Source: Bradyrhizobium sp. Gha
GTDB taxonomy: Bacteria > Pseudomonadota > Alphaproteobacteria > Rhizobiales > Xanthobacteraceae
DNA: 47,156 bases
NCBI RefSeq assembly: GCF_900113735.1
Contig: NZ_FOQM01000051.1
Span: 1-47,156, forward strand
Direction of reading: 5' to 3'
Under the pieces are notes generated by a model, which had not been told where the DNA came from, did no database searches, and saw only the letters and a list, made by a program, of their open reading frames with translations. The position numbers and the translations under genes were made by a program. This document shows, piece by piece, positions 16,047-24,171 of this stretch (its first letter is position 1; each line of letters starts with the position of its first letter).

Positions 16047-16661
16047 TCAGGAATGCGCAAAGATGTCCTCTTCCTCCCAGCCCTGGAGGTCGAGCAGGGC
16101 GCGGGTCGGCAGGAACTCGAAACAGGCCTTGGCCAGCTGGGTGCGGCCCTCCCGGACCAGCATCGCGTCGAGCCGCTCGCGCAAGGCATGCAGGTGCAGC
16201 ACGTCGGAGGCGGCATAAGCGAGCTGCGGCTCGGTCAGGCTGTCGGACCCCCAATCGCTGGATTGCTGCTGCTTGGAGAGGTCGACATTGAGCACCTCGC
16301 GCACGAGGTCCTTGAGGCCGTGGCGATCGGTATAGGTGCGAGCAAGGCGGGAGGCGATCTTGGTGCAGTAGATCGGCCCGGTCATCACACCGAAGCTCTG
16401 GTACAGCACAGCGACGTCGAAGCGGGCGAAATGGAAGATTTTCGTGACGCCGGGGTTGGCCAGCAGCGCCTTCAGGTTCGGCGCATCGGTGTGCCCCTTG
16501 GGGATCTGCACCACGTCGGCGCTGCCGTCGCCGGGCGAAAGCTGGACCACGCAGAGCCGGTCGCGGTGCGGGTTCAACCCCATGGTCTCGGTATCGATGG
16601 CCACCGCCCCGGTGTAGCGGGAGAGGTCAGGCAGGTCGCCGCGATGCAGGCGTACGGTCAT
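16047..16661 (-). CDS. RNase D-like 3'-5' exonuclease (DEDDy)
   Basis: The 204-residue protein carries the three DEDDy motifs: AIDTETMGL (Exo I), FHFARFDVAVL (Exo II) and YAASDVLHLHAL (Exo III, with Tyr and Asp). It is a bare exonuclease domain, about half the length of E. coli RNase D, without HRDC domains. Alphaproteobacteria commonly have such a short form upstream of lptC. It is probably involved in RNA 3'-end trimming. The gene is plainly intact and starts at the ATG at 16661. Confidence 0.88.
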   Translation of the reverse strand: MTVRLHRGDLPDLSRYTGAVAIDTETMGLNPHRDRLCVVQLSPGDGSADVVQIPKGHTDAPNLKALLANPGVTKIFHFARFDVAVLYQSFGVMTGPIYCTKIASRLARTYTDRHGLKDLVREVLNVDLSKQQQSSDWGSDSLTEPQLAYAASDVLHLHALRERLDAMLVREGRTQLAKACFEFLPTRALLDLQGWEEEDIFAHS

Positions 16662-16763
16662 GGCGTTTCAAACCTTCAGTCGAATCGGTCGCGTCGGTAT
16701 CATAAGCTCTTCGGATGGTCCGCGATTTAGCCCTTGGGGGGGACCTGCGCAAGCAGCGATGGC

Positions 16764-18089
16764 TCAGATCGCCGCCAGCATGATGCAGACCATCGCCGCA
16801 ACCGTGGTGCGGCTGGCACCGTCGCGGAAGGCGTAAATGATGGGGTCGTCAGGCATCTCGCGGCGATGCGCGATCATCAGGGCCCGGCCGAACCAGTAGA
16901 GCAGCAGCGGCGCGAGCAGCCACAGCATCCATGGGCGGCTGTAGAGCGGCGTCACCGCCGAGGACGAGACGTAGAGCGCAAACACCGTCACCGCATTCAT
17001 CGCGCTCGCCGCCGCCATCGCTGCGATGATGTGGAGGTCGCTGATGCGGTAGTCGCGGTTGGCAGGAGCGGCGAGGCCTTCGCCCTGGCGCAGGCTGAGC
17101 TCGCTGAAGCGCTTGATCAACGCGAGCGAGGTGAACACGAACAGCGAGAACACCATCAGCCATTCCGACAGCATCACGCCGGCCGCGACCGCGCCGGCGA
17201 CGATGCGCAGGCAATAGAGGCCGGCGAGCGTGACGACGTCGACCAGCATCTTGCGCTTGAGCACCAGCGAATAGGCGATGGTGGTGACGAGATAGGCGAC
17301 GAGCACGCCGAGGAACGTCAAGGAGATGCAAAGACTGGCCCCGAAGGCGAACAGCCACAGCACGGGGATCGCCGACAGCGCCGACGAGATCGGCAACGTC
17401 CCCGCGGCCAGCGCGCGGTGGCGCTTGGTCGGATGCTGGCGATCGGCGGCGAGATCGAGCAGATCGTTCATCAGATAGGCGCCCGACGCACAGGCCGAGA
17501 ACGCCAGGAATGCCAGCAACGTGGCGCCGAGTGTCGCGATGTTCACCTGATGCGCGGTGAGAACGGGCACGAACACCAGCGTGTTCTTGGCGTATTGATA
17601 GAGGCGCAGCGCCTTCGCCCAGGTGCGAAGACTGGCGCAAGCACGATTGACGTGGTCGATGCGCTCGACCGCAGCGCGCTCGAACGGCAGATTGTCGCCG
17701 GCCGCAAGATCAGCAGGGGTCACGACCCCGTCGAAGCCGAGATGCGCCGAGATGCCGGCGGCCTGATCGGGGAAGCGGCCCGCGACAAGAAAGATCTTGG
17801 CGCCCCGCGCCCGCGCTGCCAGCGCCCGGTTCAGCACATCTTCGTCATAGGGCAGATGGGCGTAGTCGAGCTTCGCGCCTGACAGAACCTCCGTGAGTAC
17901 AGCCATGCCCGGGCGTCCGCGCGCGCCGAAGCGCGCCAGCATCCGGGCGGGGCTGGAGAACAGCGCCTCCATCGGCAATTCCGAGCGCAGCAGGGCGCCT
18001 TCGAGATCGATGACGAGGATACGGGCCGGCGCGGGCGTCGCCTGCGACGCGGCCGCACTCCGATCGTACTGCCGGGCAGGTTGCTCCAT
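16764..18089 (-). CDS. UbiA-family prenyltransferase with N-terminal degenerate HAD domain (DPPR synthase-like)
   Basis: The 441-residue protein has two parts. Residues 22-145 resemble a HAD phosphatase domain. Residues 155-441 form a multi-pass UbiA membrane domain with the motif N208-D209-LL-D212-LAA-D216, and with YSLVLKRKMLVDVVTLAG typical of decaprenyl-phosphate phosphoribosyltransferase-like members. Those enzymes join phosphoribosyl pyrophosphate to a polyprenyl phosphate, the first step to decaprenyl-phospho-arabinose. DprE1- and DprE2-like genes lie 5-7 kb away in this window. The HAD part looks inactive: the DxDGT motif is D28-L-E30-G-A, the Thr/Ser motif is LVAG, and the NLKG lysine motif reads NLPF. 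A ubiquinone role is unlikely. Confidence 0.85.
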   Translation of the reverse strand: MEQPARQYDRSAAASQATPAPARILVIDLEGALLRSELPMEALFSSPARMLARFGARGRPGMAVLTEVLSGAKLDYAHLPYDEDVLNRALAARARGAKIFLVAGRFPDQAAGISAHLGFDGVVTPADLAAGDNLPFERAAVERIDHVNRACASLRTWAKALRLYQYAKNTLVFVPVLTAHQVNIATLGATLLAFLAFSACASGAYLMNDLLDLAADRQHPTKRHRALAAGTLPISSALSAIPVLWLFAFGASLCISLTFLGVLVAYLVTTIAYSLVLKRKMLVDVVTLAGLYCLRIVAGAVAAGVMLSEWLMVFSLFVFTSLALIKRFSELSLRQGEGLAAPANRDYRISDLHIIAAMAAASAMNAVTVFALYVSSSAVTPLYSRPWMLWLLAPLLLYWFGRALMIAHRREMPDDPIIYAFRDGASRTTVAAMVCIMLAAI

Positions 18090-18348
18090 CCGAAACGCTC
18101 TGACTTACCGCGACACGACCGGCCCAAGGGCTGGGGATGCCGGAAAAGGACGGCCGCGAGCCTAGGCGGCATTGGCTAAGGGCGGCTTAACCCTGCCGGC
18201 AAAGGCGACCGCGCCGCCAGCTGTTGCAGGGATCCCACAACCCGGCGCCCGCTTGAATATACCAGCGGAACATGAGGCCCGCCGTGGTGGTAATCGGCGG
18301 CGCGCACCCCATGTGAGCCCAGCTTTCCCACCACACCCTCAGGGTATC

Positions 18349-19620
18349 ATGACAGACCAGACGCTCGCCGCGCCGATCGACGATCAGCAGGAACGCCAGC
18401 GCGGCTTTACGCGCTACCAATCGCTTCTCGTGGCGCTGCTCGCGTTCGCGCAGTTCACCATCATTCTCGACTTCATCATCATGTCGCCGCTCGGCGCCAT
18501 CATGATGCCCTCGCTCGACATCACGGCCGGGCAATTCGGCGTCGCAGTGTCGGCCTACGCGTTCAGCGCAGGATTGTCGGGCATCCTGGCCGCCGGCTTT
18601 GCCGATCGCTTCGATCGCAAGCGCCTGCTGCTGTTCTTCTATGTCGGCTTCACGCTCGGCACCGCGCTCTGCGCATTCGCCCAAACTTACCACGTGCTGC
18701 TGCTCGGCCGCATCGTGACCGGCTTGTTCGGCGGCGTGATCGGCTCGATCGTGCTCGCAATCGTCACCGACCTCTTCGCATTGCACTTGCGCGGCCGCGT
18801 GATGGGATTCGTCCAGACCGCCTTCGCGGCGAGCCAGGTGCTCGGCGTGCCGGCGGGGCTGTTTCTCGCCAACCACTGGAGCTGGCATGTCTGCTTCTTT
18901 GCCATCGTCGGCCTGTCGATCCTGGCGATCGCCATCATCGCCTTCGCCATGGAGCCGGTCGACGCGCATCTGAAGCTGAAGCAGGACCGAAACCCGTTCC
19001 ACCATCTGGTCGCCACCATCTTCGAACCGCGCTACACGCTGGCTTTCTCGGTCACGACATTGCTGGCGACCGGCGGGTACATGCTGATGCCGTTCTCCAG
19101 CGCCTTCACCGTGAACAATGTCGGCATCGACATCGTGCATCTGCCGACGATCTATCTGGTTTCCGGCCTGTTCAGCATCGTCACGGGCCCGATGGTCGGC
19201 CGCGCCAGCGACGCCTTCGGCAAATACCCGACCTTCGTGTTCGGCTGCGTGATGACCGTCGTGATGGTCCTGATCTACACCCATCTCGGCCATGTCTCGC
19301 TGGTGACCGCGATCGCCGTCAACGTGCTGCTGTTCGTCGGTATCTTCTCGCGCATGATCCCGTCGCAGGCGCTGATGTCGGCGATCCCCGACCTGAGCCA
19401 GCGCGGCTCGTTCAGCGCGGTCAGCGCCTCGCTGCAGCAACTCTCCGGCGGCCTCGGCTCGGTGCTTGCGGCCGCCATCATCTCGCAGCAACCCAACGGT
19501 TCGCTGCTCCATTTCGAGCGGATCGGCTACGTCGTCGTCACGACCAATGTTATCACGCTGGTCGCGATGTATTTCGTGCAGAAGGGGGTGGCGGAGAAGG
19601 CGGGGAAGCGGGTGGTGTGA
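18349..19620 (+). CDS. MFS transporter
   Basis: The 423-residue protein has about 12 membrane helices, the MFS motif-A-like loop GFADRFDRKRLLLF after helix 2, a polar central loop (MEPVDAHLKLKQDRNPFHHL), and a second-half counterpart GRASDAFGKYP. It belongs to the drug:proton antiporter/arabinose-efflux group of exporters. The substrate is not evident. I begin at the ATG at 18349; upstream in-frame sequence lacks helices and looks non-coding. It stands alone on the plus strand, downstream of and divergent from the UbiA gene. A short piece of a related MFS gene lies at 21871-21929. Confidence 0.88.
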   Translation: MTDQTLAAPIDDQQERQRGFTRYQSLLVALLAFAQFTIILDFIIMSPLGAIMMPSLDITAGQFGVAVSAYAFSAGLSGILAAGFADRFDRKRLLLFFYVGFTLGTALCAFAQTYHVLLLGRIVTGLFGGVIGSIVLAIVTDLFALHLRGRVMGFVQTAFAASQVLGVPAGLFLANHWSWHVCFFAIVGLSILAIAIIAFAMEPVDAHLKLKQDRNPFHHLVATIFEPRYTLAFSVTTLLATGGYMLMPFSSAFTVNNVGIDIVHLPTIYLVSGLFSIVTGPMVGRASDAFGKYPTFVFGCVMTVVMVLIYTHLGHVSLVTAIAVNVLLFVGIFSRMIPSQALMSAIPDLSQRGSFSAVSASLQQLSGGLGSVLAAAIISQQPNGSLLHFERIGYVVVTTNVITLVAMYFVQKGVAEKAGKRVV

Positions 19621-19765
19621 GAGGCTGACAGAGCCGATTTGGCCGGCTCAGATATCCTGACGGCGGCGACCGTGGGATCGCCGCCCGGTGGCCCACACCG
19701 TTGCGCTCCATTTGGCGTGCAAATTCCTCGTCACGACGACGTCGCTGGTCCGCCAAGCCCCTCTC

Positions 19766-20092
19766 TCATTGCAGGGCCGAGAAGCTCGTTGGGCTCATGA
19801 AGGAGTTCGAGATATTCGCGAGGATTGGCCCGTCGGCCTCCGAGGCAGCGGCGACCTCCTGCCATTCGGGGTCCGTCACGAAGGCATTCCAGAGGCGCTC
19901 CCGCTCGGCGAGCGAGCTCCAGACGAGAATATAGACGAGCTCAAGGTGTGACGGTCCGACGGTGGTCCGCCAAAAGCCAAGCTGGCGAATGCCCAACCGC
20001 TGCCAAATCTGCAGTGTCCGCGTCTCAAAGCGCTTGAGCAATGCCGGCATCCGGTCCGGCAGGGTGCGGTAGGTGCGCAACTCGTAGATCAT
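19766..20092 (-). CDS. NIPSNAP-family protein
   Basis: The 108-residue single-domain protein (MIYELRTYRTLPDRMPALLK, and LVYILVWSSLAERERLWNAF) matches the NIPSNAP ferredoxin-like dimeric alpha/beta barrel fold. Bacterial members have no established reaction. They often sit beside small oxidoreductases or regulators. GAGG lies seven bases upstream of the ATG at 20092. It is divergent from the GlxA-type regulator at 20178, with only 85 bases between the starts, so it may be the regulator's target. Confidence 0.85.
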   Translation of the reverse strand: MIYELRTYRTLPDRMPALLKRFETRTLQIWQRLGIRQLGFWRTTVGPSHLELVYILVWSSLAERERLWNAFVTDPEWQEVAAASEADGPILANISNSFMSPTSFSALQ

Positions 20093-20177
20093 CTGTCATC
20101 CTCGCTTGGCTTAACCCTTGTCCGAGTTACGCCTGTTACGAGTGGCATATTTGCCAAACTTGTCGTATTTCCTGCCA

Positions 20178-21167
20178 ATGCTCACACCGGCGTCGGCAAG
20201 CCCTCGGCATATTGTCTTTCTGGCCTTTCAGGGCTTCCAAGTGCTCGATCTCGCCGGCCCGATGCAGGTGTTCCTTTCGGCGAGCGAACATGCGCGGGAT
20301 TCCGCAACAGGGCTGCCGATCGATTACCGGGTCTCGGTCGTGTCATCGGGTCCCACCAGGGTACAGGGCTCCTTGTCACTGGCGATCGATGCCGAGGCTC
20401 TGCCATCTGCGTTGAAGCCCGGAACGACGGTTATGGTGGTTGGAGGAAAGGGTGTCGAAGCGGCGTCGCACGATCCCCTTCTGATCGGCTGGTTGCGGAC
20501 CCACAAGGACGAGGCGGAGCGGATCTGCTCCGTTTGCAACGGTGCGCTCGTGCTTGCGCGGGCCGGGTTGCTTGCGGGCAAACGAGCGACAACGCATTGG
20601 GTCGATTGCGACAAGCTCCAACGGAACTTCCGCGATGTCACGGTCGATCGCGATGCCATCTATGTGCGTGACGGCAAGATCTGGAGTTCCGCGGGCGTCA
20701 GCGCCGGCATCGACCTCGCCCTCGCGCTCGTCGCTGACGACCACGGCGAAGCAGCCGCCGCAGTCACGGCCAAGTGGATGGTGCTCTAGGTCAAGCGACC
20801 AGGCAGCCAGTCGCAATACAGCGAATTCATCGAAACCATTGACCATGACAGGGCGGCAGCCTTTGCGGAGCTTCATCAGTGGATCTTGGCCAATCTCAGC
20901 CGTGACCTACGCGTCCCTGAGCTTGCGGCTCAGGCGGGCATGAGCGAGCGAACATTCGCACGCAAATATCGAACGCTGATCGGTGTGCCGCCCGCCGAGA
21001 CGGTCAAACGGCTTCGCGCCGACACGGCACGTCACCATCTTCGGACCTCGACTTTGCCGCTCAAGACGGTTGCGGCCAAATGCGGCTTCGGGTCAGTCGA
21101 GCAGATGAACCGGGTTCATCTGAAATTCTACGGTCTGACCTCGCGTACATTGCGCGACATCGGATAG
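20178..21167 (+). pseudogene. GlxA-type (DJ-1/PfpI plus AraC) regulator interrupted by an in-frame amber codon
   Basis: One reading frame runs from 20178 to the stop at 21167 except for a TAG at 20787-20789 (codon 204). Before it lies the DJ-1/PfpI-like domain (HIVFLAFQGFQVLDLAGPMQ, then ICSVCNGALVLARAGLLAGK, ending AAVTAKWMVL). Straight after the TAG the frame continues with VKRPGSQSQYSEF and a complete AraC-type double helix-turn-helix (LRVPELAAQAGMSERTFARK, and VAAKCGFGSVEQMNRVHLKF). Relatives read roughly MVVYLKRPGGQSQ here, so a Tyr codon probably became TAG by one base change. No frameshift is needed. Without readthrough the product would be a 203-residue DJ-1 part lacking DNA binding. 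A TTG start at 20118 is a less likely alternative. Confidence 0.85.
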
Positions 21168-21216
21168 TCGAGCTCCTAGCACGGCTGCCATGCGCGTCGA
21201 TCGCTGGCGCTCGCAT

Positions 21217-21420
21217 TTAGGTCCGGTGACAGCCGGGGCTATCTGACGTGAGTGTTCCGTCCAACTGCATCAGTGCCGTGTCCGGGTTGCACAGAAGCGA
21301 AGGTTGCGTGACCTTGTTCATGATCTGACGCCCGGCTTGCTGGAAGATTTCCTTTAACACTCCTCCCGACACAACGGTCAGGTCGGCGTCCGTCAGTTCC
21401 TGATACGACGGTTGGGTCAT
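21217..21420 (-). CDS. Small double-glycine-leader peptide B (bacteriocin-like candidate)
   Basis: The 67-residue product starts MTQPSYQELTDADLTVVSGG, a good match to the double-glycine leaders (ELxxxxLxxVxGG) that C39 peptidase-ABC transporters cleave after GG. The 47-residue remainder begins with an amphipathic stretch (VLKEIFQQAGRQIMNKV) and has two cysteines, at mature positions 24 and 44, that could form a disulfide. AAGGAG lies eight bases before the ATG. It starts 15 bases after the stop of peptide gene A, so both are probably one transcript. No exporter, immunity or modification gene is visible within the window. I do not recognise the mature sequence. The class could be bacteriocin, signalling peptide or RiPP precursor. 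Confidence 0.65.
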   Translation of the reverse strand: MTQPSYQELTDADLTVVSGGVLKEIFQQAGRQIMNKVTQPSLLCNPDTALMQLDGTLTSDSPGCHRT

Positions 21421-21435
21421 TTCCTTTCTCCTTCT

Positions 21436-21660
21436 TCACTGGGGCTTGCCGTGCCACTGCACACCGCCGTCCGAAGAAACCGACCAAACACCGTTCACAC
21501 CGCCGAGGCTGCCCGGCCACGTCACAGCCATACCGCCGTTGCTTTTCGTTCCCCAAGCGATAGCTCCGGTGTGTCCTGACGTGCCGTAACTACCTGACCC
21601 TCCCACAACGTCATCGAGACGGTCGAGGGACAGTTCATCAGTGCTTGACATCGCGCGCAT
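21436..21660 (-). CDS. Small double-glycine-leader peptide A (bacteriocin-like candidate)
   Basis: The 74-residue product has a 21-residue leader (MRAMSSTDELSLDRLDDVVG, then G) of double-glycine type. The 53-residue core has 14 Gly and four evenly spread Trp (IAWGTK, VTWPGS, GVWSVS, VQWHGK) and no Cys. Gly/Ser/Trp-rich cores are typical of membrane-active class II peptides; this is family knowledge and the activity here is inferred. GGAAAG precedes the ATG at 21660 at a normal distance; a second ATG three codons in lacks such a site. It is the first gene of the pair. The 400 bases upstream hold only an MFS relic and tRNA-Leu, so its promoter must lie in 21661-21870, but I cannot point to clear -35/-10 boxes. 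Confidence 0.65.
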   Translation of the reverse strand: MRAMSSTDELSLDRLDDVVGGSGSYGTSGHTGAIAWGTKSNGGMAVTWPGSLGGVNGVWSVSSDGGVQWHGKPQ

Positions 21661-21870
21661 GATTTTCTTTCCATCCGAAAGTCATCCCGCCCCATCGGGT
21701 TGATGCCGCACCTTTAGCTGAGAGCTGGTTGAGATGACTGTGAGTAGAGTCACGCAGCAGCCCGTCCCGCAAAGCTGCCATCTCGCCTGTAAGTCGCCGA
21801 CGCTACGTTCTGCGACCATCTAGTTTTGGACCACTGCTGCGGGGTGTCAGTTGCTGATCTGCGCCAATCG

Positions 21871-21929
21871 GCGCTGCACTCCAGCAGCTCTCGGGCGGGC
21901 TCGGTTCGGTGCTGGCAGCCGCGATCATC
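21871..21929 (+). pseudogene. Fragment of an MFS transporter gene
   Basis: Positions 21879-21929 read LQQLSGGLGSVLAAAII, the same peptide that the intact MFS gene encodes at about 19434-19484. The DNA differs at many third positions (for example CAGCAGCTCTCGGGC against CAGCAACTCTCCGGC), so it comes from a diverged relative rather than a recent copy. No open frame extends to either side. The gene-free stretch 21661-22069 holds this relic; apart from it I see nothing I can name. Confidence 0.65.
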
Positions 21930-22069
21930 TGTGCAGAAATAGATGCGAAGCGGGCTGGGAGGAGCGTGGCGTGAGGACAAGACCCTCTCGACGGAGATCC
22001 CCGGGGATTGCCGTCCCGCTAACTCCGATGATTGGAAATAGCTCGATTTGGGGACCAAACCCCGAAAAA

Positions 22070-22156
<87 letters not shown>

Positions 22157-22295
22157 ATGCCGTTTGGGGCACGGAGGCGGTTACTACGGTTCGGTGACGC
22201 CGTTGTCAATTCATGGTTCGGGATGCCGATTGCGCATTGCAAACCGGCCCGGTAGAAGCCTGATATTACGCAGTCTTCCCGCAGGAAAAGCTCTC

Positions 22296-23261
22296 ATGGC
22301 ATCGAATCTGGAAACTCTCGTCACGGTTTTCGGCGGATCGGGGTTTTTGGGCCGGAATGTCGTCCGCGCGCTGTGCCGGCGGGACTACCGGATCAGGGTC
22401 GCGGTGCGCCGGCCGGAACTGGCCGGCTATCTCCAGCCTTCTGGGAAAGTCGGCCAGGTCCACACCGTGCAGGCCAATCTGCGCTATCCGGCCTCGGTCG
22501 AGGCGGCGGTGCGTGATTCGCAGGTCGTGATCAATCTGGTCGGCATCCTCTCCGAGAGCGGCGCCCAGACCTTCGACGCCGTCCAGGCCAAGGGCGCCGA
22601 GACCGTCGCCAAAGCGGCGGCCGCCGTGGGCGCCAGCCTGATCCATGTCTCGGCGCTCGGCGCCGATGCCGAATCGCCGTCGCGCTATGCCAAGGCCAAG
22701 GCGGCCGGCGAGGCGGCGGTGAGCGCAGCAGTGCCGTCGGCCACGATTGTCCGCCCCTCGGTGATGTTCGGTCCCGAGGACCAGTTCACCAACCGCTTTG
22801 CGGCGCTGGCGCGGATCTCGCCGGTGCTGCCGCTGATCGGCGGCGCGACCAAGATGCAGCCCGTCTATGTCGGCGACGTTGCCACCGCGATTGCCGACGC
22901 CGTCGACGGCAAGGCCAAGGCGGGTGCGACCTACGAGCTCGGCGGTCCCGAGGTGCTGACGATGCGCGAGATCATCGAGGCCATCGTCGCGATCGCCGAC
23001 CGCAAGCCGACGCTCGTGCCCTTGTCGTTTGGCCTTGCGCGCCTCAAGGCGGCCGTCCTGCAATTCGCGCCGGGTACCTTCAAGCTGACGCCGGACCAGG
23101 TCACGCTGCTCGAGCGCGACAATGTCGTGTCGGAAGCCGCGAAGGCCGCGGGGCTGACGCTGGAAGGCCTCGGCATCACGGCGGATTCGCTGGAAGCGAT
23201 CGCCCCGCAATATCTCTGGCGTTTCCGCCCGCAGGGCCAGTTCCAGCGCATGGGCGTGTGA
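22296..23261 (+). CDS. NAD(P)-binding complex I NDUFA9-family protein
   Basis: The 321-residue atypical SDR has an N-terminal Rossmann motif (VTVFGGSGFLGRNVVRALCR). It also has the segments VVINLVGILSESGAQTFDAV, HVSALGADAESPSRYAKAKA and RPSVMFGPEDQFTNRFA, which are typical of the NDUFA9-like proteins conserved in alphaproteobacteria. Mitochondrial NDUFA9 is an NADPH-binding accessory subunit of complex I; the bacterial role is less certain. AGGAAAAG lies before the ATG at 22296. It is oriented away from tRNA-Leu. The active-site Tyr-Lys spacing (SRYAKAKA) is retained. Confidence 0.88.
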   Translation: MASNLETLVTVFGGSGFLGRNVVRALCRRDYRIRVAVRRPELAGYLQPSGKVGQVHTVQANLRYPASVEAAVRDSQVVINLVGILSESGAQTFDAVQAKGAETVAKAAAAVGASLIHVSALGADAESPSRYAKAKAAGEAAVSAAVPSATIVRPSVMFGPEDQFTNRFAALARISPVLPLIGGATKMQPVYVGDVATAIADAVDGKAKAGATYELGGPEVLTMREIIEAIVAIADRKPTLVPLSFGLARLKAAVLQFAPGTFKLTPDQVTLLERDNVVSEAAKAAGLTLEGLGITADSLEAIAPQYLWRFRPQGQFQRMGV

Positions 23262-23278
23262 GGACCAGCTCTCTCCGT

Positions 23279-23374
23279 CGTCATGGCCGGGACAAGCCGG
23301 GCTTGACCCGGCCATCCACGTCTTACTTCGCGGCATCAAGAACGTGGATGCCCGGCACAAGGCCGGGCATGACG
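23279..23374. repeat. Dispersed inverted repeat after the NDUFA9-like gene
   Basis: The arms CGTCATGGCCGGG (from 23279) and CCGGGCATGACG (ending 23374) are near-complementary. Inner arms GCCATCCACGTC and GACGTGGATGC-like sequences make a longer cruciform. This is a second repeat family, distinct from that at 9854, again of a type common in Bradyrhizobium intergenic regions. It lies between convergent genes. Confidence 0.7.
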
Positions 23375-23430
23375 AGTTTGTTGGACGAGCCGGGCCAAAG
23401 AGCAGATCGCCGTCGCGGCTCGCAGCAGCC

Positions 23431-24171
23431 TCAAAACTTCAGCTTCTTGAACACCGCCTCGGGCAGCGTCTTGATGATCAGCATCACGAGACGCCAGATG
23501 CCACTGACATAGACGATATCGGCCTTCTTCTCGACGGCGTTCAATATCGCCTTACCCACGACCGGCGGGTCGACGGTCAACGGGCCGATGAGCTTCATAC
23601 CCTCAGTCATTTTCGTGCGGACGAAGCCGGGCTTCACCGTGACGACGTGCACGCCGCTGCGGCTGCAACGGGCGCGCAGGCCCGAGAGGAAGGCGGAGAA
23701 ACCGGCCTTGGCCGAACCGTAGACATAGTTCGAGGCGCGGCCGCGATCGCCGGCGACCGAGGACACGCCCACGATGGTGCCATTGCCGCGAGCTAAAAAC
23801 TTTTCGGCGAACAGGCCGAGGATCAGCGATGGCCCTTCATAGTTCGAGCGCATGATCGTGGTGGCGTGCGCAAGATCGCTCTCGGCATTTTGCTGCACAC
23901 CCAGAAGGCCGACGGTCGAGATGACGACGTCAGGCAGCGCGGGAAGGCTTGCGACGAAGCCGTCGAACGAAGCGGCGTCGAGCACATCGAATTTGAAGAG
24001 ACCGACTTCGATATTGTAGCGCGCGCGCAGATCTGCGGCGTCAGGCTCGAGCGCCGCGACGTCGCGGCCGGCGAGACCGACATCGTACCCCGCCTTGGCA
24101 AAGGCGCGCGCCGCGGCGCGACCAATGTCGGAGGAGCCACCGAGCACCAGAACTGACATGCGTGATGTCAC
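23431..24171 (-). CDS. DprE2-like short-chain dehydrogenase (decaprenylphosphoryl-keto-pentose reductase type)
   Basis: The 246-residue SDR has VLVLGGSSDIGRAAARAFAK, a serine/tyrosine/lysine site in GVSSVAGDRGRASNYVYGSA and KAGFSAFLSGL, and a C-terminal hydrophobic stretch (GIWRLVMLIIKTLPEAVFKK) like that of DprE2. In mycobacteria DprE2 reduces the 2'-keto intermediate made by DprE1, giving polyprenyl-phospho-arabinose. The gene is coupled to the DprE1-like gene. I take the GTG at 24171, which overlaps that gene's TGA (GTGA) and has GAGG seven bases upstream; an ATG four codons in is the alternative. The pairing with DprE1 is the main support for the role. Confidence 0.85.
   Translation of the reverse strand: MTSRMSVLVLGGSSDIGRAAARAFAKAGYDVGLAGRDVAALEPDAADLRARYNIEVGLFKFDVLDAASFDGFVASLPALPDVVISTVGLLGVQQNAESDLAHATTIMRSNYEGPSLILGLFAEKFLARGNGTIVGVSSVAGDRGRASNYVYGSAKAGFSAFLSGLRARCSRSGVHVVTVKPGFVRTKMTEGMKLIGPLTVDPPVVGKAILNAVEKKADIVYVSGIWRLVMLIIKTLPEAVFKKLKF

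Noticed and set aside
14781..16730. 649-codon plus-strand frame across lptA, lptC and the RNase D-like gene
   Set aside because: It runs antisense to three recognised genes and contains only Arg/Gly/His-rich sequence.
20118..20177. TTG start giving the GlxA-type protein 20 extra residues
   Set aside because: The extra residues do not belong to the DJ-1 fold. The ATG at 20178 puts the first strand (HIVFLAFQGFQ) at the usual distance, although neither start has a good ribosome binding site.
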